From NCBI RefSeq assembly GCF_000283155.1, contig NW_004454195.1:5059134-5123133 (forward strand): a stretch of DNA of 64,000 bases. Direction: 5' to 3'. The notes under the pieces are model-generated. The model searched no databases. It saw nothing but the letters and a program-made list of their open reading frames with translations, and was not told the DNA's origin. Within the stretch, counting starts at the first letter, position 1. Every line of letters starts with the position of its first letter. The DNA is from Ceratotherium simum simum. Lineage: Eukaryota; Chordata; Mammalia; Perissodactyla; Rhinocerotidae. A program made the translations under genes and the position numbers. Below, piece by piece: positions 11,901 through 23,184 of the stretch.

Positions 11901-13078
11901 CAGGTACTAAATTTGCTATTATTTTGAAACTATGAGGCATTTTGTAAAAGTCTGCCAAGCCAAACATACTATTAACATTCATAAACTACCATGCAGCAAA
12001 ACTCTTTGACAGAGATCTATTGTCTTTTACTGGATAAATTAATTTCATTAAATATACAATTAGGTTAGAATATAAGGTCAAATATTAACTAGAAGTAAAT
12101 ATACAAAAATCAAGGGTAGTGGGAAACTGATTTGTTGTAGTGATTACAAGATTTCTCAACCATAAACGGATACAACATTTAAAATATCACTATTTATAAT
12201 TAACCTTAGACAGTATAACATATATATCACATAAATACACTAAATGTAAATCTTGTTGAAAACTATATATTTTAATTCAAGCTAAATGAAATATAGTATA
12301 ATATCAATGTGAATATTAGTGTCAATATTTTTCAGCAATATTTTACAGAATAATATAAATTTAAAAATAAATAATTTGCTTTATTCATAATTTAAATGCA
12401 GGAAAAGTCCTTAATAACAAGCATTTGCACTCCAGATTAATCAACTTGCCCTCTCTGGACCAGGCTGTAAGTAAGACACTAAAATTCTGATATGATTTTA
12501 AAGACATACAGGAATCTTAAAGAGAAATAGCTATTTTAAATTACTCATAACACAGGGAGAACCAGAAGAGCTTAGATACATAAAATCCACAGATACTTCC
12601 CATCCCTCTTACTGGTCAATAGCTTTAATATCTTTTCCCTACCAGCCAACCCATAAAACTAAAAACAAGACAAATTGCTTGATTTTAATTTCTCTTCCTT
12701 GACCATTCACTGCTGACTTCTCTGATGGGGATTATAAAAAAGCTAAGAAGCAGGAAGGAGAAGAAAGAAGCTAAAAGCCTAGATAATCTACAAATTTAGG
12801 AATCATACAATGAGCCCATTTGCTCTAGTTAGTCCTAAAGATACTATCTATCATTATGATATTTTAGCAGGGCAAATAAAAAAAACACATCCTTTAGATG
12901 GATTCCCCCCTACCATCTAGTACATCTTCAGAGAAGTGTGACACCTAAGTGAGAAAGACATGTAACAATCATCCACAAACTCTTCCAAAACTAAACGCTC
13001 AGCACAGACATGAAGATATTTCAACATATATAAGACATGCAGACAAGGAACAGCTTAACTTAGAGCTCTCACATCATC
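8923..13078. other. 4.1-kb intronic stretch with no recognised transposon
   Basis: AT-rich, with a (TAA)n run near 9404-9421 and mild GC enrichment at about 11080-11440. Open frames at 11201-11431 and 11542-11910 (122 codons) show no recognisable domain. Its length without a recognisable repeat is notable for this window. Confidence 0.5.
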
Positions 13079-13615
13079 CTACACACATTTATTAAGTGTG
13101 TGTTATGGGGCTGGCCCCGAGGCTTAGTGGTTAAGTGCTCGCGCTCCGCTACTGGCGGCCCGGGTTCAGATCCTTGGCCTGCACCGACGCACCACTTGTC
13201 CGGCCATGCAAAGGTGGCGTCTCACATACAGCAACTAGAAAGATGTGCAACTATAACATACAACTATTTACTGGGGCTTTGGGGAGAAAAAGGGAAAAAA
13301 AGGAAGAGGATTGGCAATAGATGTTAGCTCAGGGCCGGTCTTCTTCAGCAAAAAAAGGAGGATTGGCATGGATGTTAGCTCAGGGCTGATCTTCCTCACA
13401 AAAAATAAAAACAAAAAAAGTGTGTGTTATCACAGGCACTGAAATGCAAAGATGAATAAGACGATCTCTCCCTAAAGATGACAGTTTTGTTAGATTTACA
13501 TGCAAATAAGTAATCATGGTGCACCATGATGAGTGTGGACAGAGATACTGAACAGAGTCTGACAAAGCATGGAAGGAGTCTGGGAAGCATCTGGGAAGGC
13601 TTCATGGAAGATGCA
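13079..13615 (-). mobile_element. L2 LINE 3' fragment (antisense), split by an ERE
   Basis: The left piece 13079-13093 (cacacatttattaag) and right piece 13418-13615 (gtgtgttatcacaggcactg..gatgaataagacgatctctccc..gggaaggcttcatggaag) reproduce the antisense L2 3' end (tttattaagtgcctactatgtgccaggcactg..gatgaataagacacggtccctg..gggaaggcttcctggagga). The ERE at 13107-13417 interrupts it. Confidence 0.8.
13107..13417 (+). mobile_element. Long ERE1-type SINE with an appended 'ttagctcagggc' tail
   Basis: Head ggggctggccccgaggctta, then gtggttaagtgctcgcgctc, cggcccgggttcagatcc, cagcaactagaaagatgtgc, and tactggggctttggggag. Two 'gaggattggca..gatgttagctcagggc' units and a poly-A tail follow. Flanked by a perfect 13-bp duplication, aagtgtgtgttat, at 13094-13106 and 13418-13430. 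It lies inside the L2 fragment. Confidence 0.95.
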
Positions 13616-13620
13616 GTATA

Positions 13621-13868
13621 GCAGAAAGCATATTAGCATCAGACAAGATTAGAAACCAGTTCAGCTGCTAACTAGCTATGTGATTTGGCCAATTATTTAA
13701 ACTTTCTAAGTTTGGCTTCTCAGTCAATAAAATGAGGATAATGATATCTACATAGCCTAGCTTGTTGTAAGAAGGAAAAGAGATAATGTATGTAAAGCAA
13801 TCAGCATGGTTTCTTGAAAATAATAAGCATTTGACAAATTGTACTGATGTTACTATTATTAGTATTAT
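13621..13868 (+). repeat. MIR SINE
   Basis: Follows the MIR consensus in order: gctgctaactagctatgtga, tttggccaattatttaaact, tcagtcaataaaatgaggat, aatgatatctacatagc, and finally a degenerate 'gcatttgacaaattg' end with ttattagtatta. Confidence 0.8.
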
Positions 13869-15461
13869 GCAGTCTTGAGAAAAGTTACCAGTGATTTCTG
13901 GTGCCTGGGTAGCAGCAGCCATTGTATCACCTGATTGTATCACAACGAGGCCATACCCCTAGCCTCATTACACCTTGTTGGGTTCACCTGTATTATGAAT
14001 TAATACCTGAGCTGTGGGCTGCCTACAATTAAGAGGGCAAAACCAAGCAATGTAGTTTCAAAGGTGATCAAATTCACAAGCCGCTCCGCTTTCTCTAAGG
14101 TCACAGTTTGTTAAAGAGGAATATGCTAGGGCTATTACCTTAGCGCTATTAATAGGAAAGCAAACACACAGGGAAAATAGCTCTTATTTGTCACTATAGG
14201 GGCAATATATTAGTCAATACATGTAGTAGCAAATATTAGTATATCTGATTAACTCATTATTACCAACTATCATCACATGGTAAGTATAGAATGGGAAAAT
14301 GTTACAGTAAAAATTTCAGGAGTATGAAACGATAAAAAAAAAAATTCAGGCTACATACGAGGCATCATAAGGGTACTAAAGGAACCAGAGAACAGGGGTA
14401 TAATAGAAAAAGTATCTTAAGAACCCTGTATGTCACACTAAAGAGTTTACCGTTATCCTACGGGCAATGGAGAGGCATTGCAGACTTTGACATGAGGTAA
14501 AATATTTTTTAATCTATTGTTTCATCTATTGTTTCTACCTCATATCCAAATTTAATAAGTATTACATAAGCTCATAATCATGTTTCTTCAATTCCAGGAT
14601 GTTTTTCAGATAGATAGATAGATGAAAAAATATGCATGCATATACATAAATATATATATATATATTTGAGATATCTCTTTGTCAGCTATATTCTCATTTA
14701 AAATGAATCCCATATTGTTTTTTTAAGGCAGGTGATAAGTTAAAAATAGAGTTTGCAGATGTTCCAGACAGACACTGCACTACTTGCCTGCCTGTTAGGG
14801 ATTAAGAATGCCTTCCTCCCTTCCCTTCATTTACTGCACATTTATTCAATCTCTACTATATAAAGTGCCAGATATAATGCCAGATTCTTGATAAAACCTG
14901 AAAAATGCATCCTATATTAAGTATAATATGCATTTTCTATTCCCATAGAGATTTAATAAAATGGATTATCAACAGATCTATTTTTCCACACTATACTTGT
15001 AAGTAATGATAGAAACTGGTATTTTCCTTTAAATGATCTCCCCCTTAAAATGTTCAGTTAAAAAAAAAAAGCTAGTAAAACGGTTTTAAAGAAAATCTCA
15101 AGAGTCAGGTGAACGTGAAGTGAACAGAAGAAGAGGAAGGAAAACAGCCCAGGGAACTGCTCTATAATTAAAGTCTGTAGAATGAAGCATCTTCCAGAAA
15201 CACAGGAAGGCTGGATCTTACCAATACAATTCTCAAGGAACCCTCCCCATGAGGGTATTAAAGCATCAGAATTGTTATTTCAAAAGTGGATTCCTTCTAT
15301 TCCTACACCTTAAAAAAAATCACCACCTGTCATTCACTGGTGTTATTTCTTTTCTATTTTCATCCTTTCTTCTGTTTCTTTTTTTCTTCTTGGTGAAGTC
15401 TCTTCAGCACTCTTGAGATAAGTCAAGTAAGAGCTTAGCGAGAGGAAAATGGGGAAATACA
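13869..15461. other. Intronic, simple repeats only
   Basis: Holds a short (GATA)n at about 14609-14624, a (TA)n run at about 14649-14665, and poly-A/poly-T tracts. A pyrimidine-rich tract lies at 15345-15400. No transposon recognised. Confidence 0.5.
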
Positions 15462-16145
15462 ATGTATTGGTGGGTAGGGGCTGAGGCTTACCAGGTTCAG
15501 GCTCCCTTCCCTAATATCCTTTTTCACACTGGGAAGCCACTGAAGCCTCTGGAGCTCAGTTACTTTTCCTGTTACATAAGGATGTGTTTGTGGAACACCG
15601 CAAGCTCTAGGCTCTCCCATCCAGAGAAGGAGGAGAAGACCCACCAAAGTGTGAAGGTTTTGTCAAAGCGACAAAGAAAGACTTTAAAAGCTCTTACTTC
15701 CAGATGGTGCGAGTCTTTCATTCTTGCACACCTCTGCTTTTTGGTTCATGTTGTTCTGTTTCCTTTAGGTTGCTTTCTCTCTTGGTATGGTACAATAGGA
15801 CTAGATTACTCTCTGCTTATCAAATGGATAGGAATGGGCGGCTTCTTGGGACAAACTCGCACCCTTGAAGCTTATTTCCTTTGTCATCTTCTGTTGCCTC
15901 TTCTGGCTAGAATGTTAAGATTTCAAAGTTCAAGAGTACAGAGTGGGCGCTATAATTTATTTTATGAAGAAGGCTCTTCCTTTATCCATTCTTTTATTCA
16001 CTCACTTATTAAGCCACTACTGGGTGGAGTAGATCCAGAGATGGATATGACAAGGTCCTCCTTGCCTCATGAAGACGACAATGTAGAGGGAAGGCCAACA
16101 TTACAGATATCTGACAGCAAGAATTTAAAAAAGGTAACGTCGTGA
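15462..16145 (+). other. 227-codon open frame, probably not a gene
   Basis: The longest open frame in the window, starting ATG TAT TGG TGG and ending TGA after KKVTS. It is antisense to CDKAL1. The predicted protein has two hydrophobic stretches (around residues 85-108 and 137-150) but no domain I recognise. Codons about 170-215 coincide with an antisense L2 fragment (FIHSFIHSL, from a ttcattcattca-type sequence). No promoter, splice or polyadenylation signal was identified for it. It is most likely a chance frame, but unusually long for this base composition. Confidence 0.2.
15975..16110 (-). mobile_element. L2 LINE 3' fragment (antisense)
   Basis: tccattcttttattcactca, then tattaagccactactgggtg and ccagagatggatatgacaag..ctccttgcctcatga..gacgacaatgtaga. 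This follows antisense L2: tattgagcacctactatg.., ggatacaa..gacacggtccctgccctcatgg..cagtcta. Confidence 0.7.
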
Positions 16146-17282
16146 CAATCAGAACTAGTTATCACTCTAACCACAGTCTATGAACTAAACATATGGTGTT
16201 TTTCCAGGTAAAGTGTAAAGCTATACTTAGTATCTTCTGTTGATTTTGAGAAGCTCTCCTGGAGTATCTATTCAGAGGTCAACAACTCTAGCCCTACTTT
16301 AGGTGCCGAACATTAGGATTTGCTATAAATGTGGCATTAGTTTCTGCAATCTTGCAGTTAATTAAAGTGCTGAATTTATTCCAAGAGATATTTGATTAGT
16401 CATTTCAGAGCCAATACATGATTTTTTTTTCCCTTGGGTTTACTCCCTGTCTGAACTTCTCTGACTTTAGCTACTATGGTTCCCTTGATCCTTGATGAGA
16501 TTTTTTTTCAATCCAAAGAAACCGGCATGTTATCAACTATATACTGGTAGGACTGATTTCCCTTCCTGACCACCACACATCTAGCACACCTTTGGTCTTC
16601 AAGACGTATGCCTCACATTTACTGTAAACACAGCAAGACTGCTACAGTTCTTAGCATATTTGATTTTTACATAGAATCAATTACTTTTTCAAGTGCTGAG
16701 TCAAAAAGTTAAGTAAAAATTGACATGCCTGTTACTTATTTTTAAATAGCAAATCATAATTGTCCCACACTGTCCAAAGTACCAAAGTTAACATATAAAT
16801 CATAAACCTTTACTAAAAAGATCTGGTTAGGAAAATGTGAATAACAAAATTGAAATTGCTAAATTTCTTCATTATATATGTATAATTAGTGATCAGATTG
16901 CTATCAGCTCTGTTTTCAGAATTTCTAAAATACATTGTTGATATTAGGGAGGCTTGTGAGTAACAATTTCCCCAAGTACAGGCCTCAAATAAAATCAACA
17001 GAAACAATCGTTTAAATCTTTGAATATTCATTTGAATATGCATTAAATTTAAGCAACTATACTTGCTCTTAGATTTTTGGAATGTTATTTTTCCACTCAA
17101 ACTAACTGCAAAGAACACACTTGATTAAAAATGTGACTTGTTTCTATACTTTGCACATGACTTTCCAACAGCACTTATTAGATTTCATGTCAGTAACTAT
17201 GGGCCATATTAATATAATTATTTTATTTCTCAAATAATGGTCATGGATCCTGGTATGTACTTTTTCATTTAACTGGTTGCTC
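16146..17282. other. Intronic, nothing recognised
   Basis: AT-rich sequence with no recognised element. The 101-codon minus-strand frame at 16813-17118 shows no known domain. Confidence 0.5.
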
Positions 17283-17402
17283 CCTTATCCATATTCCTTG
17301 CTCATATTTATTGTGGCATTTGTCATCAGGTGCCACAGTTACTTATACATGTCCATTTTTCTAGTTTAATGATAAGCTACTTGAGGGTAAGCATCCTGAT
17401 CC
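17283..17402 (+). mobile_element. Possible L2 LINE fragment
   Basis: Weak resemblance to the L2 3' end: gctcatatttattgtggcat.., then aatgataagctacttgaggg (compare ctagactgtaagctccttgaggg). Short and diverged. Confidence 0.4.
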
Positions 17403-17978
17403 ATGGAAGACATAAAAATGAAACTAGGGATCTCACATTGTCATGGTTCCTTCTTTTTTCACAGTGATCACAAGAGAATCAAGTGGAAGAATACCAAGCT
17501 CTGTGTCTTTTTGACTCCACTTCACCCCTATCTCCAGACAAAGGGATGAAATTTAAAACTCATCCTTAAACTTAACAGCACTGTATCCTTACTGATAGGG
17601 CTATTAGTAGTTCAGACAATATGATGTTCACTGTTGCAAAATTAATGCAACAAATTAGCAGTCCTGAACTAGACAAGCATTCAAATGGAGTAACTGAGAC
17701 AAATTTATGTGATGGGAGGGCTGCAAAGAAGAAACAAAGAACTGTGACAAGATGGCAAGTATTGAAAAATCTAGGCAAGAGTAATTAATGGCAAGGAAGC
17801 AAAAACAATGTGCAGACTGACAAAGGAGGGCGTGTGAAATTCTCCATTCATTCTTGGTAACATGGGACCACACAAAAAAATGTGAAAGTAGATTTAAATG
17901 AAGCTCATGTGATGATGATGCGGCGCCACATTGTCTAGATCGGTTCATGTCTGTGTCAACACGGAAATGGGGTGCTTT
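17403..17978. other. Intron immediately downstream of the CDKAL1 exon
   Basis: No repeat recognised. The exon frame reads on into this intron to 17655 by chance. Confidence 0.55.
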
Positions 17979-17984
17979 CCTTAC
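17979..17984 (-). other. CDKAL1: Splice donor of the CDKAL1 exon
   Basis: On the minus strand the exon ends CTGGAG and the intron begins gtaagg, close to the mammalian consensus MAG|gtragt. The GT lies at 17984-17983. Confidence 0.9.
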
Positions 17985-18151
17985 CTCCAGATGCTCTAAA
18001 ATATAGGGCGGATTTGTCATGCCAAGCCTCAGCATTGCTCCCTCAGGAATCACTTCAACCAGTTTCCACAGTAGTGCAGGGAGACTGGTGCCAATATCTC
18101 TGCCATAAGCCCCTGTGTCTTCACTGGTCAACCATATCTCACAAACACCCT
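17985..18151 (-). CDS. CDKAL1: CDKAL1 internal coding exon (tRNA t6A37 methylthiotransferase)
   Basis: CDKAL1 is an ER tail-anchored radical-SAM methylthiotransferase. It converts t6A37 of tRNA-Lys(UUU) to ms2t6A, which supports accurate lysine decoding, notably in pancreatic beta cells. Read on the minus strand, the exon gives two bases (AG) completing a split codon and then 55 full codons, starting [18 protein letters not shown] and ending [16 protein letters not shown]. This matches the part of mammalian CDKAL1 just after the CxxxCxxC iron-sulphur motif. The SEDTGAYG stretch corresponds to the conserved loop of the MiaB/RimO/MtaB family, and LRLGMTNPP to the following strand. The exon enters with one codon base supplied by the previous exon and leaves on a codon boundary (GAG). 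It is 167 bp with no stop or frameshift, so it is a spliced exon and not a processed pseudogene. The same frame stays open into the intron to 17655, but that extension is not coding. No neighbouring exon lies in the window, consistent with this gene's very long introns. The exon number was not determined. Confidence 0.95.
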
Positions 18152-18176
18152 CTGTGAATCAAAGGAGATAATTAAC
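18152..18176 (-). other. CDKAL1: Splice acceptor region of the CDKAL1 exon
   Basis: On the minus strand the intron ends in a pyrimidine-rich run followed by ttgattcacag. The AG is at 18153-18152, and the first exon bases AG complete a glutamate codon. A second AG two bases downstream would break the expected Glu-Gly-Val join, so the first is preferred. A tgttaat-like branch-point candidate lies about 25 bases upstream. Confidence 0.8.
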
Positions 18177-20907
18177 AAATCTGTTGCAGAGCTGTTTCCC
18201 TCATCATACAGCTGCTCACTCTTTTTAATGCTGTTTCTCAACACTATTATGCAGGCAGTCTGGGTATTCAATTGCAGAGAAAAAGCAGCTTATCCCATGG
18301 TGGCACTGGGTTATTAAGTTCATTTTATGAACACCAGAGAGTTACAACAATGCTGTAAATTATCAGTGCGTCCTATGGAGTGATTAACATTCACAGCCAA
18401 ACAGTTCAACCATGCTTCCTCCAAAACACTTTGATCAAGACTAAACCTTCTCTCCCATCACAGAGAAGACCTATTTTATTGAACACCATAAGCCCTGGAA
18501 CCGAAACAGTCACTCTACAGAATAGATACTATCAGCAGTTAACTCACTAATCAGTCTGTCACCAACCCAAGGAAAAATGTCAAGTGCAGTTAAGGTTTAA
18601 CTCACAAATTATTAATTATGAGGTATCCATTTCTCTGTAGTAACTATTCTAATTTGTCTTTATTCAATTAAGACTAGAGTGCATTGTATTGCTGCATTCA
18701 AAGAAGTTGGTTGCTGTATAAACTAAGTATTCGTGTTGGAAAACCTGTTTACTGCAGCTTGTATCCTATTTTCCATCAATCAGACTTTCAGAAAACATAA
18801 GTATCTTTCGTTGTTATAAAGAATCATGATTTCTAATATCACAGCCTACAGTAACATCTTTCCAAAAATTGAAAGGAAATACTTCTGGATAACCTAGTAT
18901 TATTTAAAATGAATAAAGCAGAGTTAGCAACAGCCACCCAGGTTTTCATGGCACAAAGACCCTTTCTGAATGCATATTCAATTAAAGGATTAGCCTATTC
19001 TAAAAGGCCAAATGACTCAAAAGGCTAAAACAAACAACAAAATGGGCCTGTGAAATTTGTTCATGCTAAAGCGATTTGTTGCTTTGTGTTGCTACAAGCA
19101 CACAGAGACTACAGCCTAAACCCAAAAGTAGAAGTTTCTAGAAAGAGTCTTGAAATTATAATTTTAAATTGTCTTTAGTTGACAGAACAGAGGAATTTCA
19201 AAAATACATTTAAACAGTCCTAGCCAAGAGAGACAACAAATAAAACACATGGCTTTTATGTGAACTTAAAACTTACAAAATAAGGAAGCAAAAAGTAAAG
19301 ATCTACAGTTTCCTTAACGTGTTCCCAGAGGTGGAAAAATATACATGAAGTTCAGATCTCCAATCACTATTCTTTCCTTTAGAATAAGAGATATATCTAC
19401 TTTACCAAAGAACTAGCTAACCAACATAAAAATATGTTCACTTTTCTCCACTTGTCTTTCTGAGACATGCACATCCTCACCCATACCCATACAACATGGA
19501 AAATACAAGGATAGAAATAAAATTTTAGTTTCCCCAAATTAAAGAATCAATGACTTAGCAAAGAGAACAGGAGATATCAAAAAACAGCTCCATTAAAAAA
19601 GTTGGAGATGTTTTTAGTATTTGAAAATCAGTAGTATTATGAATATATGGGTTTTCCTAATTTAAATTAAATATGTAGTTCCAGAAATTAATAAACCTTT
19701 GCTCAGTTTTAATCATTTAATAAAAAGTTTTATCATTAAAACAAATAGTCTGGCATGTCCATAGGCTACCTTTGTAGTCTTACAATTTTATAAATATTCT
19801 CTGTACATGGAGTAAATATTTTTCTATTTAAAAAAATGGGTTGCAATTAGTGTCATCATCTTAATTTTAATATTACATAAGCCATCAGACACTGGACTCA
19901 TACAACCTTTTTTTTTTTTAATCTTATCACAAAATCCAGTCCAGGAAAAGAGATGGCTAAGTAACAACATAAACGGATTTTAAAACACTCTGAAAGAGGT
20001 TATAAAAACAGGACATTATCCATGATTTTCCAGTTACTGGCATTTGAGCAACACAATATGAATATTTTAAAATGAACAGAATAATTTTAATTTATAATTT
20101 TTCCATCCAAATGGTTCCATGTTACGCCTTATGTAGAGAGAGCAAGTTCCTGGAACAGTGCCTTGCTGCTGCTAGATGAATATAGAAGGGGAAAAATCAC
20201 TATGAATAGGAATGGAAATAACATCCATGCAGAAAACAGCAGCCAGCTCTTAAAGCTGCATAGGTGGAGACTAATAGCCCCCTGGTGGGCTGAAACTTCA
20301 AATTAGATCACATAAAGAGGAAGCAGCTGTAACACTAAATCAGCAACAACAGGAATAACGGTCTTGATGTCTCCAAGATCAAGGTTGCTAAAATGCTCTA
20401 TATAATAGCAACCTGGTTTAAAACACAATGAAATAAGAGAACATGTGCAAAATGTGAAATCCCTGGACTTTAGGAGAATTGTGCCTTGCCAATTCAACCC
20501 AAAAATTTGTCAAACATGATTTTCTTCTTAATCAGTGTGAGAAAGTTCAGATTTGGTAAGGTTATATTTCAAGTATTAATTGTAATGAGAGTAGATCCCT
20601 CAAACAGTTAGGCTATAGAGAGTCATTTCATACTAAAGGTGAAGCTAATGTGGAATCCCCATACCTGATATCCTTTCTCTGGGAAGTCATGTGATTACTC
20701 ATAGCACAAGCAATTCCTGTCAGGTCAGCTTGTATATGAATTCACCAAGGAAACTGCAGGCTACAGTCTACAATCACTAATGTATATTGGGACACACACA
20801 TGCTTCTCTCTGCACACTTAATTGGTGATACTTATGGGCTGAAGTGCTTGCCTAAACAGCTTCAGTCCTTAAGGACTTTAGTTATGAGCTATATTCCTTT
20901 GCACATT
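18177..20907. other. 2.7-kb repeat-poor intron upstream of the CDKAL1 exon; candidate conserved non-coding DNA
   Basis: No transposon recognised. The part 18177-19130 contains many AT-rich transcription-factor-like words: tgcatattcaattaaaggat (18970-18989), aacaaacaacaaaatggg (19030-19047), and tttgttgctttgtgttgct (19075-19093). CDKAL1 introns are known to carry conserved enhancers thought to act on the neighbouring SOX4 gene. Whether this stretch is one is inference from lack of repeats and motif density only. Confidence 0.3.
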
Positions 20908-20980
20908 CATTTCTTTATTCATTCATCAAACATTTATTAGGCTCTTACCTACTACGTGCCCTGCAGTTCTTTCAGCTCAT
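20908..20980 (-). mobile_element. L2 LINE 3' end fragment (antisense)
   Basis: tttctttattcattcatcaa, then acatttattaggctcttacctactacgtgcc. This matches the antisense L2 end (ttcattcattcaacaaatatttattgagcacctactatgtgcc). Confidence 0.7.
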
Positions 20981-22914
20981 GACATATATGGATTCACCAT
21001 TAAACTTCTGTGATCTAAGACTGGCTCTTACCCAGAAGCTGGCAAGGGCACACGGATAAACATCCTGGGAACTTCACATTCATCCCTATTGACAGTGGTG
21101 GTGCACGGGGGTGGGTATTGGAAAGCCTTAGAAGCCAAAATGAAGGGTGAACTGAGCTGGCTTGAAGTGGATATAATGTCACTCCCAATGAGATAGGCTA
21201 GTCTGCACTATAATGTGGACTTTGATTAATACATGGCAGAAAAACAAACACATGGAAATGAAAAAGAGAAGCAAGCAGGAAGAACTGAGATAAGAGAAGT
21301 GAATATCCAGTAAAAACTCCCATGCCTGTAAAAATAAATATGTGCAAAAAAAGAAAGTGGTGGGTAGACGTGAGAGACAAAAATTAGCTTTTTTAAGCAT
21401 CCAAGGAGAAATTTTACTTTTTCCTAAAATTGTTCATCCACCTGACTTTTGTTCATTTTCCTTAAATTGTTCAGTCTGTCTGACTTTTCTAATGAACATT
21501 ACGTTCATCAGATCATGTATCATCCTTTTGTTGTGTTAATTTTGGTAAAAACAAAATACTAGGAAGAATGAAATGCACCTTACAAGAGAAAACTCCATAA
21601 AAAGTTTAGTTATTAGAATTCATTATCATTTTACCCAAGTAATTACAGATCAGCCTATAGTTGAAACAGCTATTTGTACCTGAATAGAGAGCAACCTCAA
21701 CAGCTGGATTCTGATCTCTGCTCCATAGTAATCTGAGATGACAGAGGATGGAAAAAGTAGACGACATAAAAGGTCAATAATAAAAGAAAGATAATATCCT
21801 TAATAGTCTCACAAAAAAGAAAATCCTTTCTGAAAAAGCAAACTTTGCCAAAACCCAATTTCAAAAGATTATGACTCACTATAACTTTTCCTGTGTATGA
21901 GCTTCATTGTAATAAATTAAAATATGGGTGAAGATTGATTTCATCTGGTCAGAGAAGGGATATTTCTCTAGCAGATCTTGCTTTATCATTGGGGGAAATT
22001 TCCACCACAATAAGTTGTTTCACTTATTCCATTATGAGTAGAGTCTCCAAAAGTAAGGATTGCAAAAATAAGAAGACTGTAAACAATGATTAATAGCATT
22101 GACAGTTAAAGGGCACTAGATGGCAAGAAAATCTATGTCAACTAAACAACAACAAAAAAATCACTTCAAAATCTGCTAAATCTTTCTTCCTCAGAAGATG
22201 TGTTCTCTCTCCTTCTCCTCCTGTCTTGTGTTCTCCATTACTACTATTTGCCTTTCCTTTCCTCCTCTCAATTCCATTTCCTATTCTTTCTTCTTTCTTC
22301 ACCATTCAAGCCTTCACTCTCCATTTTCTTCACTGGCCAATAGGAAATATGAATTAAACGTAATTTGTTATGTTAGTCTAATACACATTAAATTCTCTGC
22401 TCTTAATTCCTGATTCTCTCTTTTAAGGGTCACAGTGAATATTAATTAGATTTTTATGGGCTCTTTCTTCTTATAAAATAATCTCAGAGAATTCAGAAAT
22501 AAATATGACCCTCTGTTTACGCGTTTTAAAGGTCATGGAAATTTCTCCAATGGCAATGTTTCTAAGTAATAATATACATAGGCAGCCATCTATCTATTTA
22601 GCCTATTCATTTAATAGTGAATTAAGACAATATAACTCCTTTGGTCCCTTCTAATTTTATTATTGGACACGCAAGGGTCTCACGTTTTTCTTTTAGATAG
22701 AAAAGGACTTAAATGACAATTTATTAAAAATAGCATCCTAACAGGACCAACCAAGGCTATCTTTTACATAACATGATATATGACTGATAAAAACCCAGTT
22801 AATAGGCCATCATAGAAGACAATTATTAATTAGCTAACTCTTCAGTTATATCAAGTTTATACTTCTTTGGCTAACTTTAAAACATTTATTAATGACTTGA
22901 AGTTTTTTTCCTCT
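20981..22914. other. Intronic, nothing recognised
   Basis: About 1.9 kb without a recognised repeat. A C/T-rich segment lies at about 22190-22330. Open frames here are short and low-complexity. Confidence 0.5.
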
Positions 22915-23178
22915 AACTTTTCATTTTGAACAATGTTAAATTTATGGAAGTTTCAAGAGTAGTACAATGAGTACCTGTACCTCCTTCACTTAGACTCATG
23001 AATAACATTTTGCCACATTTGTGAGCACTCTCTCTCCACACCCACAAACACATGTATTTTTTTTCTGAAGTGTTTGAGAATTAGTTGCAGACATTACGGC
23101 ACTTTAAATCTAAATATGTCAGACTATATGTTCTAAGATAAGAACATTCTACCTCATAATCACAATACAATTACTGCT
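22915..23178 (-). mobile_element. Ancient LINE-1 (L1M) 3'UTR fragment (antisense)
   Basis: ggaagtttcaagagtagtac, caatgagtacctgtacctcc, ttcacttagactcatgaata, acattttgccacatttgtga, and agttgcagacatt..cgg..cactttaaatctaaata..cacaatacaattactg. These are in the order of the familiar antisense L1M 3' sequence ending 'cataaccacaatacaattatc'. Confidence 0.75.
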
Positions 23179-23184
23179 CCTGGC

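Noticed and set aside
11542..11910. 122-codon plus-strand open frame
   Set aside because: Low-information peptide, no domain or signal. Such frames are expected by chance in this length of DNA.
17655..17984. Extension of the CDKAL1 exon frame into the adjacent sequence (158-codon frame in all)
   Set aside because: A consensus splice donor lies exactly at 17984 and the CDKAL1 match ends there. The remaining codons are read-through intron.
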